64,000 bases of DNA from Desulfosporosinus shakirovi (GTDB lineage: Bacteria > Bacillota > Desulfitobacteriia > Desulfitobacteriales > Desulfitobacteriaceae), in the NCBI RefSeq assembly GCF_020595055.1, contig NZ_JAJDOO010000008.1, positions 1-64,000 of the forward strand, in the 5' to 3' direction. Below the pieces are notes generated by a model. That model was not told the origin of the DNA, did no database searches, and saw nothing but the letters and a program-made list of their open reading frames with translations. Below are positions 17,077 to 26,398 of this stretch, in pieces. The position numbers and the translations under genes are program-made. Every line of letters begins with the position of its first letter. Position 1 is the stretch's first letter.

Positions 17077-17758
17077 TATTGGGATCGTCATTCCGGCAGC
17101 CGGTCAAGGTAAACGGATGGGGGCCGGATACAACAAGCAATTCTTGATGTTGATGGAGAAACCAATTTTAGCACATACGGTAAGGCTCTTTGAAGAATCT
17201 GATTTTGTCTCGGAAATTGTAATTGTTGGGGCAGAAGGTGACATCTCGGTTATTAAAGAACTTGTTTATTATCAGGAGTTTCACAAAGTTGCGGCGGTCT
17301 GTACAGGTGGAGTGCTGCGACAAGATTCCGTTCGTGCAGGGGTTCGAGCTCTAAGTCCTACTATTCAACGGATAGTGGTGCATGATGGGGCGAGGCCCCT
17401 TTTAACATTACAAGCATTTCATAAATTTATTGAAGAAACACGAGAGTACTCTGCCGCCATTATGGGGGTCCCTATTAAAGATACGGTAAAGCGAGTTGAC
17501 ATATCAGGAAAAGTCCTTGATACTTTGCCGCGAGATTATTTGCGTGCCGTCCAAACCCCCCAAATTTTTGACCGAGAAATATTGGAAGAAGCACATCAGC
17601 AAGCGGCTTCCGTAGGATACTATGGTACAGATGATGCATCTTTGTTAGAATGGATGGGGCATCCTGTACAGATGGTAGAAGGTATGCAGGAGAATATTAA
17701 GGTGACTACACCGGAAGACTTGTTGTTAGCTGAACGGATACTTATGCAAAGGCGATAG
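17063..17758 (+). CDS. ispD: 2-C-methyl-D-erythritol 4-phosphate cytidylyltransferase
   Basis: This is the third MEP-pathway enzyme: CTP plus MEP gives CDP-methylerythritol for isoprenoid synthesis. The nucleotide-binding loop PAAGQGKRMGAGYNKQF is at residues 10-26, and VHDGARPLL, VPIKDTVKR and the late TDDASLLE motif are all present. Length 231 is normal. It overlaps YacL and is followed after 160 bases by ispF, the pathway's next-but-one step. Confidence 0.95.
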   Translation: MRLANIGIVIPAAGQGKRMGAGYNKQFLMLMEKPILAHTVRLFEESDFVSEIVIVGAEGDISVIKELVYYQEFHKVAAVCTGGVLRQDSVRAGVRALSPTIQRIVVHDGARPLLTLQAFHKFIEETREYSAAIMGVPIKDTVKRVDISGKVLDTLPRDYLRAVQTPQIFDREILEEAHQQAASVGYYGTDDASLLEWMGHPVQMVEGMQENIKVTTPEDLLLAERILMQRR

Positions 17759-17759
17759 C

Positions 17760-17822
17760 GCAACTCGATATATTAGATGTTAGATATTCAGAGTGTGAGG
17801 TACGACATGATATGCGAGTTGC
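17760..17822. repeat. Inverted repeat between ispD and ispF
   Basis: GCAACTCG (17760-17767) and its exact complement CGAGTTGC (17815-17822) frame a 47-base AT-rich interval. No coding frame is convincing here. It may be a transcript hairpin or an old insertion scar. Confidence 0.35.
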
Positions 17823-17917
17823 AAAGTAAGCTTGCTATAGAAAAGGGACGGTGAATTGCCGCATCGGCTAGGCAGTCGAACTGCAAACCGCAAGTATAGA
17901 GAAGGGGGTGGTTAAGT

Positions 17918-18400
17918 ATTAAAGTAGGAATCGGTTATGATGTTCATGCTCTGGTGGCGGAGCGGTCATTGATTCTTGGTGGAGTGGAAATTCCGCATGA
18001 ACGTGGGTTATTGGGACACTCGGATGCGGACGTGTTGGTTCATGCGATTATGGATGCGCTTTTAGGCGCTTTGGCCTTGGGAGATATTGGAGTTTATTTT
18101 CCAGATCATGATCCAAAGTATCGAGGCATTTCAAGTCTTGCATTATTGGAGCATGTCATGAAACTTATTGAGTCACAGGGTTATCGCGTCGGAAATTTAG
18201 ATAGTATCGTTATGGCAGAGCGCCCTAAGCTTGCCCCGTTTATCTCTAAAATGCGGTTTAATCTTTCACGTACTATGCATATCGAAGAAGCGTGTGTTTC
18301 AGTGAAAGCGACAACTACAGAGCGGTTGGGATTTGTGGGAAGAGAAGAAGGAATTGCTGCCCAAGCGATTGTTAGCTTAAAAAAGGTGGAGGAAGAATGA
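17918..18400 (+). CDS. ispF: 2-C-methyl-D-erythritol 2,4-cyclodiphosphate synthase, ATT start
   Basis: IspF closes the MEP cyclodiphosphate. The metal ligands are Asp and His of GIGYDVH near the N-terminus plus the His of [33 protein letters not shown] is the C-terminal signature. GIGYDVH lies upstream of the first ATG/GTG/TTG in frame (GTG 17954), and the frame closes at TAG 17897-17899. Only ATT 17918 remains as an initiator, and it has AAGGGGGTGG at 17902-17911 at ideal spacing. The resulting [10 protein letters not shown] matches the family N-terminus exactly. Initiation at ATT is rare (known for infC). The end overlaps gltX by four bases. Confidence 0.92.
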   Translation: MKVGIGYDVHALVAERSLILGGVEIPHERGLLGHSDADVLVHAIMDALLGALALGDIGVYFPDHDPKYRGISSLALLEHVMKLIESQGYRVGNLDSIVMAERPKLAPFISKMRFNLSRTMHIEEACVSVKATTTERLGFVGREEGIAAQAIVSLKKVEEE

Positions 18401-19863
18401 TGAAAATTCGTGTTCGATTTGCACCCAGTCCAACAGGTCCACTTCACATCGGAGGAGCAAGATCGGCTTTATTTAATTATTTATGGGCTCGCAAAAACAA
18501 GGGGACATTTATTGTTCGGAGTGAGGACACTGATTTAGAACGCTCAAGCAGAGAATCTGAACATAACATTTTGGAAGCGCTTCGATGGCTGAATATTCAA
18601 TGGGATGAAGGGATTGAAGTTGGCGGTGAGCATGGTCCTTATCGTCAAACGGATCGCTTAGGACTTTACAGGGAGTATACAGATAGATTGCTTGCCAGTG
18701 GGCACGCTTACTATTGTTACTGTACGGAAGAAGAGCTGGAACAAGAGAGGCAAGCATTAACTGCCAAGGGGGAGACTCCTCGATATTTGGGTAAGTGCCG
18801 TCAATTATCCGCAGAACAACGAGCTGCCTTAGAGCTTGAAGGGCGAAAGCCTGTGGTACGCTTCCTTGTTCCGGACGGACAGGCAATCCATATCCCCGAT
18901 CAGGTTCGTGGGGATGTTGTATTCGAAAGTAACGGGATTGGGGATTACGTTATTGTTAAATCAGATGGAATTCCCACCTATAATTTTGCAGTCGTTGTTG
19001 ACGATATTTCTATGGCTATTACGCATGTGATTCGGGGAGAAGAACACCTTTCTAATACCCCTCGACAGGTTCTCGTTTATGAAGCGCTAGGGTCTCCTGC
19101 CCCTCAATTTGCTCATATTTCTCTCATTCTAAATACGGAGGGAGGAAAAATGAGCAAGCGGGATGGGGATACTGCGGTTATAGACTATCAACAAAAAGGG
19201 TATCTTCCAGAAGCCATTGTTAATTTTATTGCCCTGCTTGGTTGGGCGCCATCAGGAGAAGAAGAGTTTTATACCCTTGATGAATTGGCAGACGTTTTTT
19301 CATTGGATCGGGTTTCTAAGAGTCCTGCCGTTTTTGATCGGCCTAAGCTGGATTATATTAACACGCATTACATTAAGGAGTCCTCAGCTGAACGCTTAGC
19401 AGAACTGGCTCTGCCTTATATAGATGAATTAGGCATTCTTCCCTATGAGGAGCGGTCAGCAGAACAACAGCAGTGGTTAATTAGCTTTATTAATGCTATT
19501 TCCGAGAAAATATCTCATCTGTCCGAAGTAAAGGATTTTATCCATTATTTCCATGGTGATATTCCCCTAAAGCCTGAAGGTGAAGCTTTAGAAGTGTTAA
19601 AAGGAGAACAAGTTCCTAGTGTTTTGACCCTATTTAGGGAGAAAGTGCAGGGAACAGAGTTGCTCTCTGGAGAAACTGTAAAAGTGCTATTGAAGCAAAT
19701 GACAAAGGAATTAAAACTTGGGGGTAAATTTGTCTACATGCCTGTTCGGGTAGCTTTGACCGGGCAAATGCACGGACCGGAGCTCTATGATATCATCCCG
19801 TTGTTGGGGCTTAAGAATGTCCTGGGCCGAATTACGGTTACAGAGGCGAGATATTTAAGTTAG
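18397..19863 (+). CDS. gltX: Glutamyl-tRNA synthetase
   Basis: A class I synthetase charging tRNA-Glu. The HIGH signature is seen in [19 protein letters not shown] at residue 10 onward and the KMSKS-equivalent in [13 protein letters not shown]. The C-terminal anticodon-binding helical domain is complete at 488 residues. ATGATG at 18397 overlaps the ispF stop, so the two are likely co-translated. Organisms of this type usually make Gln-tRNA through Glu-tRNA misacylation, so the enzyme may be non-discriminating; the sequence alone does not settle that. Confidence 0.95.
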   Translation: MMKIRVRFAPSPTGPLHIGGARSALFNYLWARKNKGTFIVRSEDTDLERSSRESEHNILEALRWLNIQWDEGIEVGGEHGPYRQTDRLGLYREYTDRLLASGHAYYCYCTEEELEQERQALTAKGETPRYLGKCRQLSAEQRAALELEGRKPVVRFLVPDGQAIHIPDQVRGDVVFESNGIGDYVIVKSDGIPTYNFAVVVDDISMAITHVIRGEEHLSNTPRQVLVYEALGSPAPQFAHISLILNTEGGKMSKRDGDTAVIDYQQKGYLPEAIVNFIALLGWAPSGEEEFYTLDELADVFSLDRVSKSPAVFDRPKLDYINTHYIKESSAERLAELALPYIDELGILPYEERSAEQQQWLISFINAISEKISHLSEVKDFIHYFHGDIPLKPEGEALEVLKGEQVPSVLTLFREKVQGTELLSGETVKVLLKQMTKELKLGGKFVYMPVRVALTGQMHGPELYDIIPLLGLKNVLGRITVTEARYLS

Positions 19864-19880
19864 AACGGCCAACGCAGTGA

Positions 19881-19909
19881 TTGACAGAGTTTGCAGACTG
19901 CCTTATAAT
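19881..19909 (+). promoter_or_regulatory. Promoter of the cysE-cysS T-box operon
   Basis: TTGACA (19881-19886) and TATAAT (19904-19909) have a 17-base spacer, a consensus sigma-A promoter. Transcription starts around 19916, just before the T-box leader. Confidence 0.85.
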
Positions 19910-19950
19910 GGGATACAAACTATAGTTTTATAACTCAATTATGATTTAGG

Positions 19951-20178
19951 ACGATGATGAGAAAGAGTACAAAGAGGAATTGCGACTAGCGAGAATGGGA
20001 TAGTGGAAGCCATTTGCAAGGAGTATTTGGAAGTGCGTCTCGGAGTTGATTGGAAGAAAATTGAAGTATTTCAATCCGTATTGGCTGCGTTAAAGCTTTG
20101 AGCTGGAACGACATGTCGTTCAAACAGAGTGGGACCGCGGAACCTTTCGTCTCTGGACGAAAAGGTTCCGCTTTTTTG
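19951..20178 (+). promoter_or_regulatory. T-box riboswitch (probably tRNA-Cys) upstream of cysE
   Basis: The leader has the 5' GATGAGAAAGAGTAC element, the AGCGAGAATGGGATAGTGGAAGCC apical region of stem I, and the T-box itself at 20126-20140 (AGAGTGGGACCGCGG). This is followed by a terminator stem (20139-20151 with 20156-20169) and TTTTTT. Uncharged tRNA pairing stabilises the antiterminator and allows readthrough. The specifier is most likely TGC (Cys) at 20034-20036 after GGAAG; another TGC lies at 20015. The cysteine assignment agrees with the cysE and cysS genes downstream. Confidence 0.92.
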
Positions 20179-20252
20179 TGTTGATTTAGCTCCATTATGA
20201 AGTCAAGTTGAAGTATGGTAATATATTCTAAAGGGAAAAGGGTGAAGCTAAG

Positions 20253-20945
20253 ATGTTTGGACAGATGAAACGTGATATAAAAGTAATTTTTGAACGAGAT
20301 CCTGCAGCAAGAAGTATTTGGGAGGTTGTATTTTGTTATCCTGGGTTTCATGCTGTGCTTTTCCACAGAATGGCTCATTGGCTGTACCTTCGTAATCTGA
20401 TCCTCATCCCGCGCATGATCTCTCAGTGTTCCCGCTTTTTAACAGGAATAGAAATCCATCCGGGTGCAAAGATAGGCCAAGGGCTTTTCATTGACCATGG
20501 AACGGGGGTGGTCATCGGCGAAACTGCGGAGGTCGGGGACAATGTTACCCTGTATCAAGGAGTTACTTTAGGCGGGACAGGCAAAGAAAAAGGGAAAAGG
20601 CATCCGACTATAGGGAATAATGTAGTTATTGGAGCGGGGGCCAGGGTATTAGGTTCCTTTAAAGTTGGAGATAATGTAAAAATTGGAGCTGGGTCAGTTG
20701 TTAATAAGCCTGTTCCCAGTGATACTACAGTGGTAGGTGTACCGGGGCGGATTGTCCTCCACCATGGGGTGCCGATAAAAGATCCTGATTTAAGACACGA
20801 TGATCTTCCGGATCCAGTCAATGAGATGCTGAGATGCCTAATGCAACGTGTGGAATATTTGGAACAAAGGTTAAAGGAAGAGGAGAGTCGATACAATGTC
20901 TTTGAAATTATACAACACCATGACCCGGCAAAAAGAGGAGTTTAA
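20253..20945 (+). CDS. cysE: Serine O-acetyltransferase
   Basis: Makes O-acetylserine, the precursor that sulfide converts to cysteine. The N-terminal helical part ([14 protein letters not shown]) is followed by left-handed beta-helix hexapeptide repeats ([30 protein letters not shown]..). The catalytic DHGTG and the [15 protein letters not shown] loop are intact. Length 230 fits the shorter bacterial form. Expression depends on the upstream T-box, so synthesis rises when cysteinyl-tRNA is short. It overlaps cysS by 50 bases. Confidence 0.95.
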   Translation: MFGQMKRDIKVIFERDPAARSIWEVVFCYPGFHAVLFHRMAHWLYLRNLILIPRMISQCSRFLTGIEIHPGAKIGQGLFIDHGTGVVIGETAEVGDNVTLYQGVTLGGTGKEKGKRHPTIGNNVVIGAGARVLGSFKVGDNVKIGAGSVVNKPVPSDTTVVGVPGRIVLHHGVPIKDPDLRHDDLPDPVNEMLRCLMQRVEYLEQRLKEEESRYNVFEIIQHHDPAKRGV

Positions 20946-22341
20946 GCCCAGAGAGAGCGGAAAAGTTGCGATGTATGTATGCGGTCCGACAACCTATAAT
21001 TACTTCCATGCGGGAAATGCACGAATGTTTGTTGTATTTGACATGATTAGGCGTTATTTTTTATATAAAAGACATGATGTTCGTTATGTCCAGAATTTTA
21101 CGGACGTGGATGATAAAATTATTCAACGAGGTAACATTGAAGGGATGGACCCTTTGGCCTTGGGCCAAAAATATATTGAGGAGTACTTTAAAGATGCCAA
21201 AGCACTGAACCTGTTACCAGCAACCGTTCATCCCAAGGCTACAGAACATATTCCTGAAATGATCGAGATTATTCAAGGTCTTATTGATTCGGGCCTAGGT
21301 TATGAAGTGGAAGGGGATGTTTACTTTGCGGTAGATCATTTTCCTAATTACGGGAAGCTGTCTGGCAGAACGCTTGAAGATATGAAGGCAGGAGCAAGAG
21401 TTGAAGTCGATGAGCGCAAACGACACCCGATGGATTTTGCACTTTGGAAAAAGGCTAAACCCGGAGAGCCTTTTTGGGAAAGTCCATGGGGTGAGGGGCG
21501 TCCGGGCTGGCACATCGAGTGTACAGCTATGTCGTTAAAATATTTAGGGGCAGGATTTGACATTCATGGTGGGGGGGAGGACCTCGCATTCCCACATCAT
21601 GAAAATGAGATTGCCCAAACGGAAGGTTATTTGAAAGGAAAGACCTTCGCTCGGTATTGGATGCATAATGCGTTTCTTACTATTAATCAAGAAAAGATGT
21701 CTAAGTCCTTGGGCAATTTTTTCACTATTCGCGAGTTATTAGTGAATTCTCCGGGAGAAGTCATTCGTTTTTATTTACTGGGAACTCATTATCGCAGTCC
21801 CCTGGATTTTAACGACCAAAACTTAATTATGGCCCAAAAGGGATTGGAACGTTTGCAAACCAGTGTCCGTTTGGCTCAAGAGGCTCTGGGCAGAGAAGGC
21901 TCTGCCAAAAACCAGCAGAGCCAAGCTGAGCTGTTAAAGGCTTCTAAAGAGGCGCGTGAAGCGTTTGAAAAGGCAATGGATGATGATTTTAATTCAGCAC
22001 TAGCTTATGCAGCACTCTTTGATCTGGCCAAAACGATGAATGGGTATGTTCATGAGAATCCTGTACCTTCGGAAGAACTGGCGGAAGCCCAAGGGACTTT
22101 AGTGGAGCTTGGAGATGTTTTAGGTTTTGACTTGCTTCATCCGGCCCAAGTTCATATTGAAAACGATGAGATATTAACCCAGGTTATGGATGCCGTCTTG
22201 CAAATCCGTTCAATATCACGCCAGAAAAAGGATTGGGAAATGGCTGATTTTATTCGCGATGTTCTGAAAGAAAAAGGAATTATTATTGAGGATACACCGC
22301 AAGGTGCAAGGTGGCAAATAAAAGAAATAATTGAAAGGTGA
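20896..22341 (+). CDS. cysS: Cysteinyl-tRNA synthetase
   Basis: Class I enzyme charging tRNA-Cys. HIGH-like HAGNAR follows CGPTTYNYF (first zinc cysteine in YVCGPT). Other zinc ligands appear in HIECTAMS and [14 protein letters not shown], and the KMSKSLGN loop is intact. The C-terminal helical and anticodon domains complete 481 residues. ATG 20896 lies inside the cysE end, preceded by GAAGAGGAGAG, and the overlap suggests coupled translation of two cysteine genes under one T-box. Confidence 0.95.
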   Translation: MSLKLYNTMTRQKEEFKPRESGKVAMYVCGPTTYNYFHAGNARMFVVFDMIRRYFLYKRHDVRYVQNFTDVDDKIIQRGNIEGMDPLALGQKYIEEYFKDAKALNLLPATVHPKATEHIPEMIEIIQGLIDSGLGYEVEGDVYFAVDHFPNYGKLSGRTLEDMKAGARVEVDERKRHPMDFALWKKAKPGEPFWESPWGEGRPGWHIECTAMSLKYLGAGFDIHGGGEDLAFPHHENEIAQTEGYLKGKTFARYWMHNAFLTINQEKMSKSLGNFFTIRELLVNSPGEVIRFYLLGTHYRSPLDFNDQNLIMAQKGLERLQTSVRLAQEALGREGSAKNQQSQAELLKASKEAREAFEKAMDDDFNSALAYAALFDLAKTMNGYVHENPVPSEELAEAQGTLVELGDVLGFDLLHPAQVHIENDEILTQVMDAVLQIRSISRQKKDWEMADFIRDVLKEKGIIIEDTPQGARWQIKEIIER

Positions 22342-22344
22342 CTT

Positions 22345-22722
22345 ATGCGAAATTGGCAGGAAATGAATGCCTTAACTCTAGCTTATTTGGGAGATGCGGT
22401 CTATGAACTTTGGGTTCGTACACATTTGTTGGAATTAGGGCATGAAAAGGTCAAGGAACTTCATGAACAGGCGATCAGCTATGTTCGGGCCGGTACTCAA
22501 GCCCAGGTTTTGCATGTGCTTCTGCCCGACCTTAATGAGGTTGAACAGCAGGTTGTTATGCGCGGGCGGAATACCAAGAGCGGGCATCCTAAAAATGTAG
22601 ATGTTGTAACCTATCGACATGCAACAGGGTTTGAAAGCCTAGTGGGTTATTGGCAATTAAGCGGACAAACTGATCGAATGCGTTGGGCGTTTGATAAAGT
22701 GGACGAAATTGCTTCGTCATGA
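22345..22722 (+). CDS. mrnC: Mini-ribonuclease 3
   Basis: A 125-residue RNase III catalytic domain without the dsRNA-binding domain, which in Bacillus matures 23S rRNA ends. The acidic signature LAYLGDAVYELWVR and the later RGRNTKSGHPKN and YRHATGFESLVGYWQL blocks are typical. It starts three bases after cysS, the conserved cysS-mrnC arrangement. Confidence 0.92.
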   Translation: MRNWQEMNALTLAYLGDAVYELWVRTHLLELGHEKVKELHEQAISYVRAGTQAQVLHVLLPDLNEVEQQVVMRGRNTKSGHPKNVDVVTYRHATGFESLVGYWQLSGQTDRMRWAFDKVDEIASS

Positions 22723-22856
22723 AGAATTGCCTAAACCTAAACAATCTATGGGAGTATTCCTGATGGAGTAAGCTGGATAAAGGGATTTAGTTAGGAAGAT
22801 GATCGGGAAGGGTTGGCGTGCAAATATAATTATTACGTATGAGTGAGGGGTCTATA

Positions 22857-23687
22857 GTGAGTAAGGCGGATAATATTTTTATTGCGATGTGTACTAATAT
22901 CCTTGAAAACGGGATTTCTTCTGAGGGTGAGGTTGTCAGAGCCAAATGGGATGATGGCACACTGGCTAATACTGTTAAGAGATTTGCCGTAATTAATAGA
23001 TACGATCTTTCGGAAGAGTTTCCAATTCTTACATTGAGACCCACAAACTTAGTGGCAGCGATTGATGAGTTACTATGGATTTGGCAGAAGAAATCCAATA
23101 ATATCAAAGATCTGAACAGCGATATTTGGAATAGTTGGGCTGATGAAGATGGGTCAATAGGAAAAGCATACGGATATCAATTGGGTGTCAAACATCAGTA
23201 CAGTGAAGGGGAGTTTGATCAGGTCGACAGGGTACTGTATGACTTGAGACATAATCCGTATAGCAGAAGAATTATGGTTAATATGTACAATCACAATGAT
23301 CTGCATGAAATGAACTTATATCCTTGTGCTTACAGCATGACCCTAAATGTTACTGGAAGGAAGCTTAACGCCATATTAAATCAACGATCTCAAGACATAC
23401 TGGTTGCGAATAACTGGAACGTATGTCAGTATGCGATTCTTGTACATATGTTGGCTCAAGTTAGTAACCTGGAGGTTGGAGAATTTGTACATGTTATTGC
23501 TGATGCCCACATATACGACAGGCATATACCGTTAATTACAGATTTGATTCAAAGGGCCCCATTTCCAGCACCCAAGTTATTAATTAACAAAGATATAAAA
23601 GACTTTTATGACTTTAAAGTTGGGGATTTTGTGTTAGAAGGTTACCAAAGCGGTCTACAAATTAAAAATATTCCCGTTGCGATTTAA
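22857..23687 (+). CDS. thyA: Thymidylate synthase, divergent ThyA type
   Basis: Methylates dUMP to dTMP with methylene-tetrahydrofolate. The active-site Cys lies in NLYPCAYSM, and the substrate-binding QRSQDILVANNWNVCQYA and HIYDRHIP blocks match ThyA. NNWN replaces the common GxPFN, marking a divergent branch. GTG 22857 has GAGGGG seven bases upstream and is preferred over ATG 22839, which has none. It is paired with dihydrofolate reductase, which regenerates its cofactor. The base composition is more AT-rich than neighbouring synthetase genes, suggesting later acquisition. Confidence 0.88.
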   Translation: MSKADNIFIAMCTNILENGISSEGEVVRAKWDDGTLANTVKRFAVINRYDLSEEFPILTLRPTNLVAAIDELLWIWQKKSNNIKDLNSDIWNSWADEDGSIGKAYGYQLGVKHQYSEGEFDQVDRVLYDLRHNPYSRRIMVNMYNHNDLHEMNLYPCAYSMTLNVTGRKLNAILNQRSQDILVANNWNVCQYAILVHMLAQVSNLEVGEFVHVIADAHIYDRHIPLITDLIQRAPFPAPKLLINKDIKDFYDFKVGDFVLEGYQSGLQIKNIPVAI

Positions 23688-23699
23688 AAAGGAGAGTTT

Positions 23700-24191
23700 A
23701 TGAAAGCTATTGCAGCCGTAGATTTGAATTGGGGAATTGGGTACAGAGGAAATTTGTTAAAACGAATTCCCGACGACATGAAGTTTTTTAAGCAAATGAC
23801 TTTAGGTAAAGTCGTGATTATGGGAAGAGAGACATTTGAGTCATTGCCGGGACAAGAACCTCTGAAAGACAGAGTTAATATTGTTCTAAGTAAGAGCGAG
23901 CGCTTTGACAACGAAAGGGTAATATTATGTCGTTCTCTGGATGAACTGTACTCTGAACTGGAAAAGTATGATACGGACGATGTTTTTGTCGTGGGCGGGG
24001 AATCGGTTTATTCTCAGCTTTTAGCATCTTGTACTGAAGCGTATGTAACTAAAATTGAGGAAAAATATGTAGCAGATAAATATTTCGTTAATTTAGATAA
24101 GAATAAGGCGTGGAAATTAGTATCTGCCACCAATTTGCAAAACCATGAAAACATTGGTTATAAGTTTGTAAAATATGCATTAGTTGGCTAA
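23700..24191 (+). CDS. folA: Dihydrofolate reductase
   Basis: Reduces dihydrofolate, produced by ThyA, back to tetrahydrofolate. Motifs are IAAVDLNWGIGYRGNLL at the N-terminus, RIPDDMKFFKQMTLGKVVIMGRETFESLP (NADPH loop) and VVGGESVYSQLL. Length 163 is standard. The gene follows thyA by twelve bases with AAAGGAG before its ATG, so the two form a folate-recycling pair. Confidence 0.92.
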   Translation: MKAIAAVDLNWGIGYRGNLLKRIPDDMKFFKQMTLGKVVIMGRETFESLPGQEPLKDRVNIVLSKSERFDNERVILCRSLDELYSELEKYDTDDVFVVGGESVYSQLLASCTEAYVTKIEEKYVADKYFVNLDKNKAWKLVSATNLQNHENIGYKFVKYALVG

Positions 24192-24272
24192 ATACAGTTT
24201 GGTGAAGAAACTGGAGTTTGTCGACAAGGCGTCTGTAGTTGTGGAAAAATGAAAACCCTCGAATAGAAAGAA

Positions 24273-25022
24273 GTGGACTACTTGAACGAAGAAATGGTTT
24301 ATGGGAAGAATCCTGTGGTGGAACTTCTGAAAAGCGGGAAACCCGTTAATAAAGTTCTTCTTGTCACGGAAGGTGCGGGTAGCCGAAATCAAGAAATTAT
24401 CTCGTTATTGCATGAACGAAATATTCCTTACCAATTTGTGGATCGTCAGACTCTTGACCGTTTAACAAATCGTGAACGGCACCAGGGAATGCTGGCCTAT
24501 GTTGCAGCGAGGGAGTATGCAAGTATAGAGGACATTCTGGCCTTAGCTGAGGAGCGGCAAGAGGCCCCGTTTATCTTGATGCTTGATGAGATCGAAGACC
24601 CTCATAATCTGGGGGCGTTATTAAGGACTGTAGACGCTGTAGGAGCCCACGGGGTTATTATCCCCAAGCGGAGAAGCGTAGCCTTAACAGGAACGGTAGC
24701 CAAGACATCCGCTGGGGCTGTTGAACATGTCAGGGTAGCCCGCGTTAGTAATTTGGTTCAAACTTTAAACGATTTAAAGAAAAAGGGATGTTGGGTTTCT
24801 GGCGCTGAAGCAGGAGGAAAAGATGCTTTCAAGGCAGATCTCACAGGTCCGCGGGTAATCGTAATTGGCAGTGAAGGTAAAGGGATAAGCCGTTTACTTC
24901 GAGAAAATTGTGATGAGATTGTAAGCCTGCCCATGAAAGGAACGATCACTTCCTTAAACGCTAGCGTTGCTGGATCTGTCATGCTTTATGAAGTTCTCAG
25001 ACAGAGAATCCACTCCAATTAG
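24273..25022 (+). CDS. rlmB: TrmH-family 23S rRNA (guanosine-2'-O)-methyltransferase
   Basis: A SPOUT methyltransferase that ribose-methylates 23S rRNA. The N-terminal substrate-binding part (YGKNPVVELLKSG) leads to the three SpoU motifs: DEIEDPHNLGALLRTVDAVG, IGSEGKGISRLL and SLPMKGTITSLNASVAGSVMLYEVLRQR. It starts at GTG 24273 (TTG 24282 possible). The mrnC-rlmB-sigH neighbourhood supports RlmB rather than another TrmH paralogue. Confidence 0.9.
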   Translation: MDYLNEEMVYGKNPVVELLKSGKPVNKVLLVTEGAGSRNQEIISLLHERNIPYQFVDRQTLDRLTNRERHQGMLAYVAAREYASIEDILALAEERQEAPFILMLDEIEDPHNLGALLRTVDAVGAHGVIIPKRRSVALTGTVAKTSAGAVEHVRVARVSNLVQTLNDLKKKGCWVSGAEAGGKDAFKADLTGPRVIVIGSEGKGISRLLRENCDEIVSLPMKGTITSLNASVAGSVMLYEVLRQRIHSN

Positions 25023-25076
25023 AAGTTATTATTGCTTGAATTACCAAAATATGAGTTAGCTGAACTTTCCCAAGGA

Positions 25077-25126
25077 GATATGGCAAATGTGAATTTATTG
25101 TGTTCTTCCGCGCTATTTGCCATATC
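25077..25126. repeat. 12-bp perfect inverted repeat in the rlmB-sigH gap
   Basis: GATATGGCAAAT (25077-25088) is exactly complementary to ATTTGCCATATC (25115-25126), with a 26-base loop. The gap 25023-25320 has no convincing gene; a 67-codon frame there crosses the palindrome and lacks a ribosome site. It could be a transcript hairpin ending the rlmB unit (a T-run follows at 25139) or an insertion scar. Confidence 0.5.
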
Positions 25127-25219
25127 CAGAAGCTCTATTTTTCACATAATTTGGAACCTTGAATTCGTATCTCGATCTAGGACCTCACGAATAGCGACAG
25201 AACAACCAAAACTTCGCCT

Positions 25220-25249
25220 TGACGCTTTTCTTTAGGGTCGAGTATAATG
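25220..25249 (+). promoter_or_regulatory. Promoter of sigH
   Basis: TTGACG (25220-25225) and TATAAT (25244-25249) have an 18-base spacer and place the start about 65 bases before the sigH start. Confidence 0.7.
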
Positions 25250-25320
25250 AGGGTGTTCTCGTGGACGAGGGCTAGCTGAGATTGCGTCTTCTTCGTGACG
25301 ACATTGTAGGGGGGATCAAC

Positions 25321-25971
25321 TTGACTCTTCAAGCCCAACCAGAACTACCGGAGTGCGAAATCATCGACGTTATCGTGGATGAAGAGGTGGTTGAGCTTGC
25401 CAAGGAAGGCGACGCTGCAGCACTGGAGTATCTAATTAACAAATATAAAAACTTTGTTAGAGCTAAAGCACGTTCTTACTTTCTTATTGGCGCTGATCGT
25501 GAAGATATTATCCAAGAGGGTATGATTGGACTCTATAAGGCAATACGAGATTTTCGCGGGGACAAACTCTCTTCCTTTAGAGCCTTTGCTGAATTATGTA
25601 TCACACGACAGATAATTACTGCGATCAAAACTGCGACAAGGCAAAAACATATTCCGTTAAACTCATATGTTTCCTTGAACAAACCCATTTATGACGAAGA
25701 TTCGGACAGGACTCTGCTCGATGTAATCTCGGGAACCCGAATCACAGATCCTGAAGAACTAATCATCAGTCGGGAAGAATTTGACGACATTGAAGAAAAA
25801 ATGGGCGAAATCCTTAGTTCTTTAGAGTGGAAAGTACTTATGTCATACTTGGAAGGCAAATCTTATCAAGAGATTGCTGTAGACCTGAGAAGACATGTGA
25901 AATCAATCGATAACGCGTTGCAACGGGTTAAGAGAAAGCTTGAACGATATCTTGAGCGGCGAGATGGTTAA
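25321..25971 (+). CDS. sigH: RNA polymerase sigma-H factor
   Basis: This alternative sigma-70 factor of the SigH/Spo0H type directs stationary-phase and early sporulation transcription. Region 2 is clear (LEYLINKYKNFVRAKARSYFLIGADREDIIQEGMIGLYKAIRDF), and region 4 is an HTH near the C-terminus (MSYLEGKSYQEIAVDLRRHVKSIDNALQRVKRKLERYL). TTG 25321 has AGGGGGG at ideal distance, so the longer version beginning upstream is less likely, giving 216 residues. It lies in the conserved rlmB-sigH-rpmG neighbourhood, although yacP is not seen. Confidence 0.93.
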   Translation: MTLQAQPELPECEIIDVIVDEEVVELAKEGDAAALEYLINKYKNFVRAKARSYFLIGADREDIIQEGMIGLYKAIRDFRGDKLSSFRAFAELCITRQIITAIKTATRQKHIPLNSYVSLNKPIYDEDSDRTLLDVISGTRITDPEELIISREEFDDIEEKMGEILSSLEWKVLMSYLEGKSYQEIAVDLRRHVKSIDNALQRVKRKLERYLERRDG

Positions 25972-26074
25972 AGTTACATATTTCTTTATTGATAAAAAGA
26001 CTTGCATTATCAATAAAGAAATGGTAAACTACGTAAGTGCCTTGGGGTGATGATTGTCGCACACGGGAATTAGT

Positions 26075-26150
26075 GCCGATGTAGCTCAATTGGTAGAGCA
26101 GCTGATTTGTAATCAGCAGGTTACAGGTTCGAGTCCTGCCATCGGCTCCA
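26075..26150 (+). tRNA. tRNA-Thr (anticodon TGT)
   Basis: It folds into a full cloverleaf: acceptor GCCGATG / CATCGGC, D arm AGCTCAATTGGTAGAGCA, anticodon arm CTGATTTGTAATCAG and T arm GGTTCGAGTCC, with encoded CCA. Anticodon UGU reads threonine ACA/ACG codons. Confidence 0.97.
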
Positions 26151-26263
26151 TGACTTAATGAGGATTGCATGACATAGTTTAGCAATAAACATTTATAACT
26201 GCATGGTAACTTCACAAAGGCTGACAAGTGTAGTGATCACACAGGAGAACTAAAGCGGTACGT

Positions 26264-26338
<75 letters not shown>

Positions 26339-26348
26339 AGTCTGATTT

Positions 26349-26371
26349 AGACAGCGAAGCTGTCTTTTTTG
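26349..26371 (+). terminator. Terminator of the tRNA-Thr/tRNA-fMet unit
   Basis: The perfect stem AGACAGC / GCTGTCT with a GAA loop is followed by TTTTTT, ten bases after the tRNA. Confidence 0.88.
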
Positions 26372-26398
26372 TTATACTGGGTTAGAAGTATAACAAAT

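Noticed and set aside
25032-25235. 67-codon frame after rlmB
   Set aside because: Reads through the 12-bp palindrome and a promoter region; no ribosome site or homology.
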